A stretch of 64,000 bases of DNA from Arthrobacter sp. OV608 (GCA_900110595.1 FOEZ01000008.1:171251-235250), one strand, 5' to 3'; positions 17,904 to 31,412 are shown, counted from the stretch's first letter. A program made the numbers and translations. The notes: generated by a model not told the origin, from the sequence alone.

Positions 17904-18992
17904 ATGACTGAATCAGCTAACGGAAAGCGCAGGCTTGTCACCGGCGAAGGCGCCGCGGGGGAATTTCCCCACACACTCCCTGGCGTCCGCACCGAAGTTG
18001 TCCTCTTCGACAGCTCCGACCAGATGGTTCAATCCCTCGGCAGCCATGATGAAGCGTTGCGGTTCATTGAAGAGCAGTTCCCTGACGTGAACTTCCACGT
18101 CCGCGGCAACGAGCTTTCCATTAGCGGACCGGCTACGGACGTGCCGCGGATCATGCGGCTCCTCCACGAGGTCCGGGGACTGGTGGCACGCGGAACCGTC
18201 ATCAGCCCGGCCGTACTGCAGCAACTCGTTGCCCTGCTCCGCACCCAGTCCCTGCAGAACCCGGTGGACGTGCTGACCCATGACATCCTGTCCAGCCGGG
18301 GCAAAACGATCCGCCCCAAGACGCTGAACCAAAAGAACTACGTTGATGCCATTGACGCCAACACAGTCATTTTCGGGATCGGTCCGGCCGGCACCGGCAA
18401 GACCTACCTCGCCATGGCCAAGGCCGTCCAGGCCCTGCAGCAAAAAGAGGTCAGCCGCATCATCCTGACCCGCCCCGCAGTGGAAGCAGGGGAGCGGCTT
18501 GGCTTCCTCCCGGGCACCTTGAGCGACAAAATCGACCCGTACCTGCGTCCGTTGTATGACGCCCTGCACGACATGATGGACCCGGAGTCCATTCCGAGGC
18601 TCATGGCAGCAGGAACCATTGAGGTGGCGCCGCTGGCCTACATGCGCGGCCGCACCCTCAATGACGCCTTCATCATCCTCGATGAGGCCCAAAACACCAC
18701 GCCGGAACAGATGAAGATGTTCCTCACCAGGCTGGGATTCGGGTCCAAGATGGTGGTCACGGGCGATATCACCCAGGTGGACCTGCCGTTCGGCACGCGC
18801 TCGGGGCTGCGGATCGTGGAGGAAATCCTGCAGGGCATTGACGATGTGAACTTCTCCGTCCTGGACGCCGCAGACGTGGTCCGGCACCGGCTGGTGGGTG
18901 ACATCGTTAACGCCTACAGCATCTGGGACGACGCCCAGCGGAACAGGGTGAAGCATTCGGCAAGCCGGGAAAAACGGGGGGAACGCGCGTGA
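17904..18992 (+). CDS. phoH: PhoH-like ATPase
   Basis: A 362-residue KH plus P-loop ATPase related to RNA-helicase-like PhoH/PhoL. The N-terminal region (LFIEEQFPDVNFHVRGNELSISG-like, residues near 50-75) resembles a small RNA-binding domain. Walker A is FGIGPAGTGKTYLAM (near residues 155-169) and Walker B is FIILDEAQNTTPEQMKMFLTR (near 255). It also has the conserved GDITQVDLPFGTRSGL. It overlaps ybeY by four bases in the widely conserved phoH-ybeY-CNNM-era order, which points to a role in ribosome maturation rather than phosphate control. Confidence 0.94.
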   Translation: MTESANGKRRLVTGEGAAGEFPHTLPGVRTEVVLFDSSDQMVQSLGSHDEALRFIEEQFPDVNFHVRGNELSISGPATDVPRIMRLLHEVRGLVARGTVISPAVLQQLVALLRTQSLQNPVDVLTHDILSSRGKTIRPKTLNQKNYVDAIDANTVIFGIGPAGTGKTYLAMAKAVQALQQKEVSRIILTRPAVEAGERLGFLPGTLSDKIDPYLRPLYDALHDMMDPESIPRLMAAGTIEVAPLAYMRGRTLNDAFIILDEAQNTTPEQMKMFLTRLGFGSKMVVTGDITQVDLPFGTRSGLRIVEEILQGIDDVNFSVLDAADVVRHRLVGDIVNAYSIWDDAQRNRVKHSASREKRGERA

Positions 18993-19462
18993 GCATCGAG
19001 GTGAACAACGAGTCCGGCGTCCAGGTGGACGAATCTGAACTCGTTGCGCTGTCCAGGTACATCTTCGAGCAGCTGTACATCCACCCGCAGGCCGAACTGT
19101 CCATCCTCCTGGTGGACGAGCCGGCCATGGAGAAGCTTCACATCGAACTGATGGATGAGCCCGGCGCCACGGACGTCCTGTCAGTGCCCATGGATGAACT
19201 GACCCCGGGGACTCCGGACCGGCCCACGCCGCAGGGCATGCTCGGGGACATCGCCGTTTGCCCGCAGGTGGCCGTTGTCCAGGCCAAGAATGCCGGCCAC
19301 TCGCTGCAGGATGAAATGCTGTTGCTGACCACGCACGGCATCCTGCACCTGTTGGGCTACGACCATGCCGAACCTGAGGAGAAGGCCGAGATGTTCGGCC
19401 TCCAGCGCGAACTCCTGTCCGGCTTCACCGGTAAAGAAGCGCCCGCCGAGACTACCCAGTGA
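18989..19462 (+). CDS. ybeY: Endoribonuclease YbeY (16S rRNA maturation)
   Basis: Zinc-dependent single-strand endoribonuclease needed for 16S rRNA 3'-end maturation and 70S quality control. The 157-residue product has the metal site HGILHLLGYDHAEPEE (residues 115-130) and the family segment TDVLSVPMDE. It starts with GTG overlapping the end of phoH and itself overlaps the next gene by four bases, so the three are translationally coupled. Confidence 0.97.
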   Translation: MSIEVNNESGVQVDESELVALSRYIFEQLYIHPQAELSILLVDEPAMEKLHIELMDEPGATDVLSVPMDELTPGTPDRPTPQGMLGDIAVCPQVAVVQAKNAGHSLQDEMLLLTTHGILHLLGYDHAEPEEKAEMFGLQRELLSGFTGKEAPAETTQ

Positions 19463-20790
19463 CGCCTTTGCTCCTGGTCGCGATGGCCCTGGCTTTCCTG
19501 GGTATCGCGGCAGTACTGACCGCGGCCGAAGCCGCCTTCAATTTCCTCCCGCGCCACGATGCGGAAGAAGCGCTCTTGAAAAGCCGCGGCACCGCCATGC
19601 GGCGGATCCTGGCCCAGCCGGTGGCCCATATCCGGGCCCTGCGGTTCTGGCGCATCTGGTTCGAGATGGCCTCGGCGGTTGCCGTCGCCGTCCTCCTCTA
19701 CAGCCTGCTGGACAATATCTGGTTTGCGGGCCTGGCTGCCACTGGCATTATGGCCCTGCTGGGATTTGTGATTGTGGGCGTCTCACCGCGCCAGCTCGGC
19801 AGGCTGCATTCGGCTGCGGTGGTGCGGTTCACCGCGCCCATGATCCGCTTCCTCACCTGGGTCCTGGGGCCCATCCCGGGCTGGCTCGTGGCGGTGGGAA
19901 GCGCGGCGGCCCCCGGGGCGCCCACCGGTGATGAGGCGTTCTTCAGTGAGCAGGAATTCCGCGAGCTGGTGGACCGGGCCAGCGAATCGGACATGATCGA
20001 GGACACCGAGGCGGAGATGATCCAGTCCGTCTTCGACTTCGGCGACACCCTGGTCCGGGCCGTTATGGTGCCCCGGACCGACATCCTCAGCGTTGAAGCA
20101 GGCTCCAGCCTCCGCCGGGCCATGTCACTCTTCCTCCGTTCGGGTTACTCCAGGATGCCGGTGATCGGCGAAGACAGCGACCACATCCTGGGCATTGTCT
20201 ACCTCAAGGACGTGGCGGCCGTCCTCCATGAGCTGGCACCGGATGAGGAACCGCCCCTGGTGGACTCCCTGGTCCGTGAAGTCCGGTATGTCCCCGAATC
20301 AAAGCCGGTCAGCGACCTGCTCCGGGAACTGCAGAAAGAATCCACGCACGTTGCCATCGTGATCGATGAATACGGCGGCACCGCCGGGCTCGTCACCCTC
20401 GAGGACCTGATTGAGGAAATCGTGGGCGAAATCGTGGACGAGTACGACACCGAGAGTGCCGAGGCCGTGGAGCTCGGCGACGGCTCCTACCGCGTCAGCG
20501 CCCGCATGAGCATCGACGACCTCGGAGAGCTTTTTGACATCGAGCTCGACGACGACGAAGTGGACACCGTGGGCGGCCTGCTGGCCAAAGCGCTGGGCCG
20601 CGTTCCCATCGTCGGCAGCCATGTGGACGTGGACGGGGTGTCGCTGCGCGCCGACCGGCTCGAAGGACGCCGGAACCGTGTCAGCCACATCATTGCGGCG
20701 CCCGTTCCAAAAGTAGACACTGACCTTGAAGACCTCTTCCAAGAGGCGGAAGCAACCCAGCAGGGAGTTCCACGTGAGCAAGAAAAATAA
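19459..20790 (+). CDS. CNNM/CorC-HlyC family transporter-like protein with CBS pair
   Basis: A 443-residue membrane protein. Residues 1-145 hold a DUF21/CNNM membrane domain ([55 protein letters not shown]). A linker with [28 protein letters not shown] leads into two CBS domains, including [29 protein letters not shown]. The C-terminal CorC_HlyC domain is [31 protein letters not shown]. Relatives act in magnesium or cobalt efflux; the annotation hemolysin is historical. It sits between ybeY and era, overlapping era by 17 bases. Confidence 0.92.
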   Translation: MTPLLLVAMALAFLGIAAVLTAAEAAFNFLPRHDAEEALLKSRGTAMRRILAQPVAHIRALRFWRIWFEMASAVAVAVLLYSLLDNIWFAGLAATGIMALLGFVIVGVSPRQLGRLHSAAVVRFTAPMIRFLTWVLGPIPGWLVAVGSAAAPGAPTGDEAFFSEQEFRELVDRASESDMIEDTEAEMIQSVFDFGDTLVRAVMVPRTDILSVEAGSSLRRAMSLFLRSGYSRMPVIGEDSDHILGIVYLKDVAAVLHELAPDEEPPLVDSLVREVRYVPESKPVSDLLRELQKESTHVAIVIDEYGGTAGLVTLEDLIEEIVGEIVDEYDTESAEAVELGDGSYRVSARMSIDDLGELFDIELDDDEVDTVGGLLAKALGRVPIVGSHVDVDGVSLRADRLEGRRNRVSHIIAAPVPKVDTDLEDLFQEAEATQQGVPREQEK

Positions 20791-21733
20791 GGCCGCCGGC
20801 GAAGAGGATTTCGGCGGTTTCCGCGCAGGGTTTTCGGTCCTGGTGGGCCGTCCCAATGCAGGAAAATCCACCCTGACCAACGCGCTGGTGGGCAAGAAGG
20901 TGGCCATTACCTCCGCCAAGCCGCAAACTACCCGCCACACCATCCGCGGCATCGTCCACCGGGAGGACGCGCAGCTGATCCTGGTGGACACTCCCGGCCT
21001 GCACCGGCCCCGCACCCTGCTCGGCAAGCGCCTGAACGATCTTGTGGCCGACACCCTGGCCGAGGTGGATGCCATCGGCTTCTGCCTTCCCGCCAACGAA
21101 AAAATCGGCCCGGGCGACAAATTCATCGCGGCGCAACTCGCCGCCGTGGGCCGCAAGCCCGTCATCGCCATCGTCACCAAGGCGGACCTGGTGGACAGGC
21201 AGGCCCTGACGGAACAGCTCCTGGCCGTGGCCGCGCTCGGACGCGAAGTGCTGGGGGAGGAAGGCTGGAAGGATATCGTCCCTGTGTCCGCTACGGACGG
21301 CTTCCAGGTGGAAACCGTAGCCGATGTGCTGATCAGCCACATGCCGCCGTCGCCCCCGCTCTACCCGGATGGGGAGCTGACCGATGAACCGGAAGCCGTG
21401 ATGGTCGCCGAGCTCATCCGGGAAGCGGCGCTGGAAGGGGTCCGGGACGAGCTGCCGCACTCGCTCGCGGTGGTCGTGGAAGAGATCGTTCCACGGGAGG
21501 ACCGTCCAGACGATAACCCCCTCCTGGACGTGCGCGTGAACCTCTATGTGGAGCGGCCGTCACAGAAGGCCATCATCATTGGCAAGGGCGGCAGCCGGCT
21601 GCGCGAAGTGGGCACCAACGCACGCAAGGGCATCGAGGCGCTCCTGGGGACGCGCATCTACCTGGACCTGCATGTCAAGGTTGCCAAGGACTGGCAGCGG
21701 GACCCGAAACAGCTGGTCAAGCTGGGCTTCTGA
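20774..21733 (+). CDS. era: GTPase Era
   Basis: GTPase that binds the 3' end of 16S rRNA during 30S assembly. I place the start at the GTG at 20774 ([19 protein letters not shown]), with GGGAG upstream, rather than the ATG at 20726. The product is then 319 residues. Motifs are G1 VGRPNAGKSTLTN, G2 TTRHTIRGI, G3 DTPGLHRP and G4 TKAD, with a C-terminal KH domain around IIIGKGGSRLREVGTNARKGIEALLG. It closes the phoH-ybeY-CNNM-era cluster. Confidence 0.97.
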   Translation: MSKKNKAAGEEDFGGFRAGFSVLVGRPNAGKSTLTNALVGKKVAITSAKPQTTRHTIRGIVHREDAQLILVDTPGLHRPRTLLGKRLNDLVADTLAEVDAIGFCLPANEKIGPGDKFIAAQLAAVGRKPVIAIVTKADLVDRQALTEQLLAVAALGREVLGEEGWKDIVPVSATDGFQVETVADVLISHMPPSPPLYPDGELTDEPEAVMVAELIREAALEGVRDELPHSLAVVVEEIVPREDRPDDNPLLDVRVNLYVERPSQKAIIIGKGGSRLREVGTNARKGIEALLGTRIYLDLHVKVAKDWQRDPKQLVKLGF

Positions 21734-21828
21734 GCCCGCCTGCCGGTGCCGCAAAGGGCAGCCCGGCAATTTCCCAGACTGGGCCACTAAAATGGACCGG
21801 ATTCAGAATCTAGAGGAAGGTTCATTAC

Positions 21829-23397
21829 GTGGGGCGAGGCCGCGAAAAGCGCGATAACGGAGCTGACGTGTCAGCCGGGGGACCAAGGTCCAGGCACGCG
21901 GAAGCCGGCACCGTTGGAGCCGCGCGCCACCTGGGCCCCGAGCGGGGAATGCCGGTGTGGTTGAAGATCGTCACCGGTATTCTGTCGCTGGTGATGATCG
22001 GCGCCCTTGCGTTCGCCGGATTTTGGTTCGTGCGGCTGCAAAGCAACATCTCCAAGGCCCCGCTGAACGCCGGCGGGGGCGGCACTGACGCTCCAGTGAG
22101 TGACGCCACCGGGCGGATGCAGATCCTGATCCTGGGCTCGGACACGCGCGACGGCCTGAACGGCGAGTACGGAACTTCTGATGATTCAAAGGGCTATGGC
22201 AAGTCCGACGTCATGATGCTGATGGATATTTCCGAGGACAACAAGCGCGTCAGCGTGATCAGCTTTCCGCGCGACCTCCTGGTTGATATTCCGGAGTGCA
22301 AGGACGAGAAGACCAAGCAGACCTTCCCTGCCCGCAGTGGTGTGATGATCAACGAGGCCATGGGTGAGGCGGGGATCGGCTGCGCCGTGGATACCGTCAA
22401 CAAGTTGACCGGGTTGACGGTGGACCACTTCATGATGGCGGACTTCAACGCGGTGAAGGAACTGTCCAATGCCGTGGGAGGCGTGGACGTCTGCATCAGC
22501 GACGCCGTCTACGACCCCGATTCGCGGCTTCGGCTGCCCAAGGGGACCTCCGCCGTCCAGGGTGAAATGGCCCTCGCCTTCCTGCGCACCCGCCATGCAT
22601 TTGCCGACGGCGGCGACCTTGGCCGCATCAAGGCGCAGCAGGGCTTCCTTTCCTCGCTCACCCGGAAAATCAAGGATGAAGGAACGCTGTCCGATCCCGG
22701 CAGGATGCTGAAGATCGCCGACGTCGTCACCCAGAACCTGACCGTGGACGAGGGACTCGCTTCCGTTCCCAGTCTGCTGACCATCGGCAACCGGCTCAAG
22801 GACATCGACATCAGCAAGGTCGCCTTCGTGGCGGTTCCCACCACCCCGGCGCTTGTTGATCCGAACAGGCTACAGATCGCGGAACCGGCCGGCCCGCAGC
22901 TCTTCTCCGCCCTGCAACGGGACATCGACCTGACCGACCCGACGGCGCCCACCACACCTGCGCCCAGCGAGACGCCCTCAGCAGCTCCCACCGAGACGGC
23001 CACCCCCCTCCCGCCCTATGACAAGGCGGTCCAGCCTGTCACTGTGGCCAACGGCAGCGGCCTTCCCGGCCGGTCCCAGGAGATCGTCCAGGCCCTGGTC
23101 TCCGGCGGGTTCACCCAGACCGGACGGTTCGAGGCCGTGGCTGTGGACCAGTCCGTGGTCTACTACGGGACCGGCTTCCAGGACGTAGCCGCCGACGTCG
23201 CCGCCCAACTCGGGATACCCGCAGCACAGATCCTCCCGGCTCCGGCCGTATCGGGTGTCCAGGTTTACCTCGGCACCGACTTCACCTCGGGGACCACCTA
23301 CGGTGCGAAGGTCGCGTTGCCCGATGACATTGTCAACCAGACCGCCGGCGATGCCACCTGCCAGCAGGCCAATCCGGAGCTGATCGTCAACAACTAG
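21829..23397 (+). CDS. LytR-CpsA-Psr (LCP) family cell-wall ligase
   Basis: Membrane-anchored phosphotransferase of the type that attaches arabinogalactan-like or teichoic polymers to peptidoglycan. The 522-residue protein starts at GTG with AGGAAGG nine bases upstream. A single membrane helix (VTGILSLVMIGALAFAGFWFV) lies near residues 46-66. The LCP domain has ILGSDTRDGLNG, DVMMLMDI, VISFPRDLLVDIP and the arginine-bearing ALAFLRTRHAFADGGDLGRI. After a Pro/Thr linker near residue 370, a LytR_C domain (AVQPVTVANGSGLPGRSQEIVQAL) ends the protein. The polymer it transfers is not shown by the sequence. Confidence 0.93.
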   Translation: MGRGREKRDNGADVSAGGPRSRHAEAGTVGAARHLGPERGMPVWLKIVTGILSLVMIGALAFAGFWFVRLQSNISKAPLNAGGGGTDAPVSDATGRMQILILGSDTRDGLNGEYGTSDDSKGYGKSDVMMLMDISEDNKRVSVISFPRDLLVDIPECKDEKTKQTFPARSGVMINEAMGEAGIGCAVDTVNKLTGLTVDHFMMADFNAVKELSNAVGGVDVCISDAVYDPDSRLRLPKGTSAVQGEMALAFLRTRHAFADGGDLGRIKAQQGFLSSLTRKIKDEGTLSDPGRMLKIADVVTQNLTVDEGLASVPSLLTIGNRLKDIDISKVAFVAVPTTPALVDPNRLQIAEPAGPQLFSALQRDIDLTDPTAPTTPAPSETPSAAPTETATPLPPYDKAVQPVTVANGSGLPGRSQEIVQALVSGGFTQTGRFEAVAVDQSVVYYGTGFQDVAADVAAQLGIPAAQILPAPAVSGVQVYLGTDFTSGTTYGAKVALPDDIVNQTAGDATCQQANPELIVNN

Positions 23398-23432
23398 CCG
23401 GCATTGGCTGCAGGCCATACCAACCAGCACTA

Positions 23433-23468
23433 AAAAATCGGGGCCCGCAATGGCGGGCCCCGATTTTT
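23433..23468. terminator. Bidirectional terminator between the LCP and M13 peptidase genes
   Basis: A perfect 16-bp stem (AAAAATCGGGGCCCGC and its complement) closes on an AATG loop. A5 precedes and T5 follows the GC-rich core, so it works as an intrinsic terminator in both directions for the two convergent genes. Confidence 0.93.
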
Positions 23469-23473
23469 AATGG

Positions 23474-25426
23474 CTACCAGATGCTGACGCGCTCCCCGGG
23501 GGCCATCCACATCCCGTCCTGGTCAGTGACGTCGAATGCTTCGTGGAACGCGTCCAGGTTCTTCGCAATGGCGTTGGTCCGGAACTCGTTGGGGGAGTGC
23601 GGGTCCGTGGCAAGCCGGCGGATCGCCTCCTCACTCCGGATGACCTGCCGCCAGCCCGCTGCCCAGGAAGCAAAGAAGCGTTGCTGCCCCGTGAGGCCGT
23701 CAAGGACCTCGGGCTCCTTGCCATCCAGGCTGATCAGGTAGGCCTTGTAGGCAATGGCCAGGCCGGCGAGGTCGCCGATGTTCTCGCCAAGCGTGAGCCG
23801 GCCATTGACGTTATGCCCCGGTGCTGCATAGGGGGAAAGGGCATCATACTGGGCCACCAGTTTCGCAGTCAGCTGCTCGAAGGCCTGGCGGTCCTCGTCG
23901 GTCCACCAGTTCCGAAGCGCCCCGCCGCCGTCGAACTGGGACCCCTGGTCATCGAACCCGTGGCCGATCTCGTGACCGATGACCGCCCCGATCCCGCCGT
24001 AGTTCACGGCATCGTCAGCGTCGGCGGTGAAGAACGGCGGCTGCAGGATCGCCGCCGGGAACACAATCTCGTTCATCATCGGGTGGTAGTAGGCGTTCAC
24101 GGTCTGCGGGGTCATCAGCCACTTGTTGCGGTCCACCGGCTTGCCCACCTCGTCCAGGTGCCGGTCGACGTCGGCATTGTGGGCCCGTTCGACGTTGCCC
24201 AGGAGATCAGCAGGGTCGATCTCCACGGCGGAGTAGTCAATCCATTCCTCCGGGTAGCCGATCTTCGCGCGGAACCCTTCCAGTTTCCGCAGCGCCTCCG
24301 CCTTGGTGGCCTCACCCATCCAGCCCACGCCGGTGATGCTCTGCCGGTAGGCCTCAATCAGGTTGCCAACAAGTGTCTGCATCCGCGCCTTGTGGGTTTC
24401 CGGGAAGTGCCGGGCAACATAGATCTGCCCAACGGCTTCGCCGAGGGCTCCCTCCACCACGCCCACGCCGCGCTTCCAGCGGTCCTTGTTCCGCGGCGTT
24501 CCGCTGATGGTGGTGCCGTAGAACGCAAAGTTGGCGTCGACGAAAGCCGAGGACAGGTAGGGCGCCGCGGCACTGACCACACGCATGGCAAGCCATTCCT
24601 GCCAATGGGCCAAAGGCTCGGACTCGAGGAGCCCGGCGGCGCCGTCGAAGAATGGCGGGGTGCTCACCACAATCTCCTGCCGCTTGGCCTCATCGATGCC
24701 GGCGGCTTCGAACCAGGCGGACAGCAGAGGGAACAGTGCCGAGGCCTCGTCCGCTGTCTTCAGGTTGTAGGTCTTCTGCGGATCCCGCAGCGTGACGTTG
24801 TCCCAGTGATGTGATGCCAGCTTTGTTTCCAGCTCCACCACCCGTGCGGCGGCGGCACCGGCATCCGGCACCTCCGCCAGATCCAGCATCCTGCGTACAT
24901 GTGCCTCGTAGGCGGTGACCATCGCCGAGAACTTTTCTTCCCGATAGTAGGACTCGTCCGGCAGCCCGAGGCCGCCCTGTCCCGTGTAAAGGAGGACGCG
25001 GTCCGGGTTCCCTGCATCAGGTGCCGGGTAGATGTAGAAAAGTCCGCCAACATCGGCGCGGAACAGCCGGCCCGCCAGGGACACAAGATCGGCCACGGAC
25101 GTGGTCGCAAAAACGTCGGCCAGGCGCTGGCGGATCGGTTCCATCCCCTTGGCCTCCGCGGCTGCTTCGTCCATGAAACTGCTGTAGAGTCCACCCACTT
25201 TCCGCTCGATGCCGCTGGCGTCCGCGCCCTTCGCAGCCGCTTCCTCGATAATGTCGCGGACGGCGATTTCCGAGCCGTCGCGCAGCGCGGTGAACGTGCC
25301 TTCGAGGGGCCGGTCATCGGGAATCTCGGTGGCCTTGAGCCAGGCCCCGTTCACATGCTGGTAGAGGTCATCCTGCGGCCGGACAGTGTTATCAAAGGTG
25401 GACAGGTCGATCCCCGAAATGGGCAC
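23474..25426 (-). CDS. pepO: M13-family (neprilysin/PepO-type) zinc metallopeptidase
   Basis: A 650-residue endopeptidase, full length for M13. The zinc site is GAVIGHEIGHGFDDQGSQFDG (HExxH). The third ligand is in the family motif LGENIGDLAGLAIAY (ENxxD), and the substrate-binding NAYY is present (QTVNAYYHPMMNEIVFPAAILQPPFF). The N-terminus, MPISGIDLSTFDNTVRPQDDLYQHVNGAWL, has no signal peptide, so this is a cytosolic PepO-like form rather than the membrane-anchored animal type. Substrates are presumably short peptides. Confidence 0.96.
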   Translation of the reverse strand: MPISGIDLSTFDNTVRPQDDLYQHVNGAWLKATEIPDDRPLEGTFTALRDGSEIAVRDIIEEAAAKGADASGIERKVGGLYSSFMDEAAAEAKGMEPIRQRLADVFATTSVADLVSLAGRLFRADVGGLFYIYPAPDAGNPDRVLLYTGQGGLGLPDESYYREEKFSAMVTAYEAHVRRMLDLAEVPDAGAAAARVVELETKLASHHWDNVTLRDPQKTYNLKTADEASALFPLLSAWFEAAGIDEAKRQEIVVSTPPFFDGAAGLLESEPLAHWQEWLAMRVVSAAAPYLSSAFVDANFAFYGTTISGTPRNKDRWKRGVGVVEGALGEAVGQIYVARHFPETHKARMQTLVGNLIEAYRQSITGVGWMGEATKAEALRKLEGFRAKIGYPEEWIDYSAVEIDPADLLGNVERAHNADVDRHLDEVGKPVDRNKWLMTPQTVNAYYHPMMNEIVFPAAILQPPFFTADADDAVNYGGIGAVIGHEIGHGFDDQGSQFDGGGALRNWWTDEDRQAFEQLTAKLVAQYDALSPYAAPGHNVNGRLTLGENIGDLAGLAIAYKAYLISLDGKEPEVLDGLTGQQRFFASWAAGWRQVIRSEEAIRRLATDPHSPNEFRTNAIAKNLDAFHEAFDVTDQDGMWMAPGERVSIW

Positions 25427-25541
25427 GGAAGCTCCTTCTGACGAAGAGCCGCGGCCAGCTGGATACCGGGCGGCGTCTGCATGGTGGACGTAACGGACGG
25501 TAGTGCCCTTTCATCTTACGCATGCGTGCTACCCTCAAAAG

Positions 25542-27418
<1,877 letters not shown>

Positions 27419-27429
27419 TGCCGCATATA

Positions 27430-27456
27430 GTGCCGCCGGGCAATGCCCGGCGGCAC
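27430..27456 (+). terminator. Hairpin after leuA
   Basis: A perfect 12-bp stem (GTGCCGCCGGGC and its complement) with a three-base AAT loop begins 12 bases after the leuA stop. There is no T tract, the I-shaped form often seen in high-GC actinobacteria. Confidence 0.75.
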
Positions 27457-27476
27457 AATGGCAGGGGCATCACTGG

Positions 27477-27504
27477 TGTCCGGGAGCGGCTGTCCGGGAG
27501 CGGC
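27477..27504 (+). repeat. Tandem 14-bp duplication upstream of recO
   Basis: TGTCCGGGAGCGGC occurs twice in immediate succession (27477-27490 and 27491-27504), 37 bases before the recO start. It probably arose by slippage. No coding role is apparent. Confidence 0.8.
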
Positions 27505-27540
27505 GCGAGGCCGCACCGCAAAGAAATGGGAAGATAAGGC

Positions 27541-28293
27541 GTGGCCCAACACTCTTTCGCCTCCCGCGCGTACCGGGACGACGCCGTCGTCCTCCGTACC
27601 CACAAACTGGGTGAGGCGGACCGCATCATCACGCTCCTGACCAAACACCATGGCCAGGTCCGTGCCGTCGCCAAGGGCGTCCGGCGGACCAGCAGCCGGT
27701 TCGGCGCCCGCCTCGAGCCCTTTATGGTGGCGGACCTGCAGCTTGTGTCCGGGAAGAGCCTGGATATCGTCACGCAGGCAGTGGCCAAAGGGGCCTATGG
27801 CGGCAGCATCGCCGCAGACTATGGCCGGTATACGGTCGCCGCCGCCATGACGGAGACCGCCGAAAAACTCACGGACGTCGATGGCGAATCGGGAACCGCA
27901 CAGTACAACCTGCTGGTCGGGGCACTGGCTTCGCTGAGCCGGGACGAACATGCCGCGGGGCTGATTTTGGACTCCTACCTGCTCCGGGCCCTCGCCACCG
28001 GCGGCTGGGCGCCGAGCTTCACGGACTGTGCCCGCTGCGGACAGGCCGGGCCCCACAACGCCTTTTCGGCGCCTTTGGGCGGGATGGTCTGCGCCGGATG
28101 CAGGCCGCCGGGATCACCGGCGCCCGCGCCGGAAACGGTGGTGTTGCTGGCCGCGCTCCTGACGGGGGAGTGGGCAACGGCAGACGCCTCACTGCCGGTA
28201 CACCGCAAGGAAGCAGGCGGTCTGGTGGCCGCATACCTGCAATGGCATCTTGAACGAGTACTGAAGTCCCTCAAACATGTGGAGCGCAGCTGA
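27541..28293 (+). CDS. recO: DNA repair protein RecO
   Basis: Recombination mediator that loads RecA at gaps with RecR. The 250-residue protein has the N-terminal OB-fold ([45 protein letters not shown]) and a C-terminal zinc site [25 protein letters not shown] with four cysteines. The GTG start follows AAATGGGAAGATAAGG. uppS begins two bases after its stop, an actinobacterial recO-uppS pairing. Confidence 0.95.
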   Translation: MAQHSFASRAYRDDAVVLRTHKLGEADRIITLLTKHHGQVRAVAKGVRRTSSRFGARLEPFMVADLQLVSGKSLDIVTQAVAKGAYGGSIAADYGRYTVAAAMTETAEKLTDVDGESGTAQYNLLVGALASLSRDEHAAGLILDSYLLRALATGGWAPSFTDCARCGQAGPHNAFSAPLGGMVCAGCRPPGSPAPAPETVVLLAALLTGEWATADASLPVHRKEAGGLVAAYLQWHLERVLKSLKHVERS

Positions 28294-28295
28294 CA

Positions 28296-29132
28296 GTGGC
28301 CCTGGGAAAAAAGAACAACGCAGCCCCGAAGCGGAGCCACCCTGTGGTTGCGCCCTACCCGCATCCTTCAGGCGCCGTGGCGCCGTCCATCCCGTCAGAG
28401 TTCATTCCGCGCCACGTGGCCATTGTGATGGACGGCAATGGCCGCTGGGCCAACCAGCGGGGGCTGCCCCGAATCGAAGGGCACAAGGCCGGCGAGCCGG
28501 CACTGCTGGATGTGATGGCCGGGGCCATCGAGCTGGGGATTGAGTACGTGAGCGTCTACGCCTTCTCCACCGAAAACTGGCGGCGGTCCCCTGAGGAGGT
28601 GCGCTTCCTGATGGGATTTAACAAGGACGTGCTACGGCGGCAGCGGAACCAGCTCGATGAATGGGGCGTCCGGGTCCGCTGGTCCGGCCGGCGGCCGCGG
28701 CTGTGGGGCTCAGTCATCCGCGAACTCGAAGAGGCAGAAGAGTTCACGGCGGGCAACAGTACGTGCACGTTAACCATGTGTGTTAATTACGGCGGCCGGG
28801 CGGAAATCACGGACGCTGTCTCCGCCATCGCTGCGGACGTTGCAGCGGGCAGGCTCAAGCCCGGCGCCATCACCGAGCGCACTATCCAGAAATATCTTGA
28901 CGAGCCCGACCTCCCGGACGTTGACCTTTTCCTGCGGAGCTCCGGAGAACAGCGGTTGTCCAACTTCATGCTCTGGCAGTCCGCCTACGCCGAGTTTGTG
29001 TTTATGGACACCCTGTGGCCCGACGTCGACCGCCGCACCCTGTGGACTGCAGTGGAAGAGTACGCCCGCCGGGATCGCCGGTACGGCGGTGCCGTTGACG
29101 CTGCCGGCCCGGCAAGAGACGCCGCACAGTAG
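28296..29132 (+). CDS. uppS: Isoprenyl transferase (polyprenyl diphosphate synthase, cis)
   Basis: Cis-prenyltransferase that makes the long-chain lipid carrier for peptidoglycan and other wall polymers. The 278-residue protein has [27 protein letters not shown] with the catalytic Asp in MDGNGRW, then [19 protein letters not shown], and the C-terminal [29 protein letters not shown]. Product length (C50 or C55) cannot be read from sequence. It is coupled to recO. Confidence 0.96.
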   Translation: MALGKKNNAAPKRSHPVVAPYPHPSGAVAPSIPSEFIPRHVAIVMDGNGRWANQRGLPRIEGHKAGEPALLDVMAGAIELGIEYVSVYAFSTENWRRSPEEVRFLMGFNKDVLRRQRNQLDEWGVRVRWSGRRPRLWGSVIRELEEAEEFTAGNSTCTLTMCVNYGGRAEITDAVSAIAADVAAGRLKPGAITERTIQKYLDEPDLPDVDLFLRSSGEQRLSNFMLWQSAYAEFVFMDTLWPDVDRRTLWTAVEEYARRDRRYGGAVDAAGPARDAAQ

Positions 29133-29162
29133 GGCCATCCGGGGCAGGTCACGCTTCCACCT

Positions 29163-30161
29163 TCACGCCGTCCCGCCATAGGCAACGAGCCAGCGCGCCA
29201 GCCTCTCGTAGGCGTCGGCGCGGACGGCAGCTTGGGAGAGGAACACATCGTGCAGGGCACCGTCGATCCTTTCAACCGTGACCGTGCGGCCCAGGGTGAG
29301 GGCCCGGGCGGCAATAACGTTGACGTCAAGCACGGCGTCGGTCCGCCGCATCTCCTCCGACCAGAAGAGGCCATTGGCGCTTCCGCGGGACAACAGCACC
29401 AACACCGGGACCTCGAGGTTGAGGCCGCGTGCCACCCTTGCGTGGCCGGCGAGTACGGCGCTGAGCCAGCCCGCCCGGACCGGAAACGCCATGGGCGGAC
29501 GGTACTGGTCATCCAGGGCCCATTCGCCCTCCGCCGCGCTGCTGATGGTGCGCCAGTAGAAGCCGCGCGGCGGCAGGCGCAGCACCGCCTCCGGACGGAA
29601 ACGTGCTACCGGCCCCACCATGCCGTAGGCCGCGCGCCGGACCAGGGCGCTCCCATGCATCTCCAGCCACGGACTGTTGAGGATCAGCTGCGACACGGCC
29701 CCGGGGTGCCTGCTTGCCCACAATGCCGCAACCAGCCCGCCCGTCGAATGGCCCATCAGGGTCAGCGGGGCGGCAGCGCCCTCCTGGCCGATGAGCCGGT
29801 ATGCCGTCTCAATTTCAGCGTCATAGTCGGCCAGATCGGACACATATCCGCCTGGGGATCCGGGGCGCAGGCTGCGTCCGTGGTTGTGCATATCCAGGGC
29901 GTAAAAGTCGTAGCCTGCGGACGACCAGAAACGGGCCAGGTCAACATTGAAGAAGTAGTCGCTCCAGCCGTGCAGGAAGAGGACGGCCCTCCGGGGCTTC
30001 GTGGATGCAACTGGCTCCTGGCTGGACTCCCGCTGCCCTGATTCCTGGTGGGCCGGCCGGAACCGGACCAGCGTGGCCGTCCGCTCCACCGCGTCGTCCC
30101 CGACGGCGGAAAAGGCATAGGATTCGAATTCCTCGCCCAGGATGTCCCGCTGCCATTCCAT
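29163..30161 (-). CDS. Alpha/beta hydrolase, serine aminopeptidase S33 / monoacylglycerol-lipase type
   Basis: A 332-residue cytosolic hydrolase without a signal peptide. The oxyanion segment is [14 protein letters not shown], the nucleophile elbow is [20 protein letters not shown] (GHSTG), and the general-acid and His regions lie in [15 protein letters not shown] and [13 protein letters not shown], where His is in the expected place. The Hydrolase_4 layout suggests a lysophospholipase or monoglyceride lipase. It is encoded opposite uppS and pyrD and converges on uppS. The substrate is unknown. Confidence 0.83.
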   Translation of the reverse strand: MEWQRDILGEEFESYAFSAVGDDAVERTATLVRFRPAHQESGQRESSQEPVASTKPRRAVLFLHGWSDYFFNVDLARFWSSAGYDFYALDMHNHGRSLRPGSPGGYVSDLADYDAEIETAYRLIGQEGAAAPLTLMGHSTGGLVAALWASRHPGAVSQLILNSPWLEMHGSALVRRAAYGMVGPVARFRPEAVLRLPPRGFYWRTISSAAEGEWALDDQYRPPMAFPVRAGWLSAVLAGHARVARGLNLEVPVLVLLSRGSANGLFWSEEMRRTDAVLDVNVIAARALTLGRTVTVERIDGALHDVFLSQAAVRADAYERLARWLVAYGGTA

Positions 30162-30283
30162 GGCTTTATGCTAATCCGCCTTCCAGTTCCTTTGCCTCGT
30201 CCGGCCCGGTCCGTGGAGGTCCCGGTTCGTCTCGTGGCCGCTCCGTTTTGGTGTGGCGCCAACAAGACGGAAAACTAGGATGC

Positions 30284-31366
<1,083 letters not shown>

Positions 31367-31377
31367 TCTTAACGGGG

Positions 31378-31412
31378 CAACCCCGGCGGGTCATCCCGCC
31401 GGGGTTGTTTTT
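31378..31412 (+). terminator. Intrinsic terminator of pyrD
   Basis: A perfect 13-bp stem (CAACCCCGGCGGG and its complement) with a TCAT loop is followed by five T residues, 11 bases after the pyrD stop codon. It faces the convergent DUF3043 gene. Confidence 0.94.
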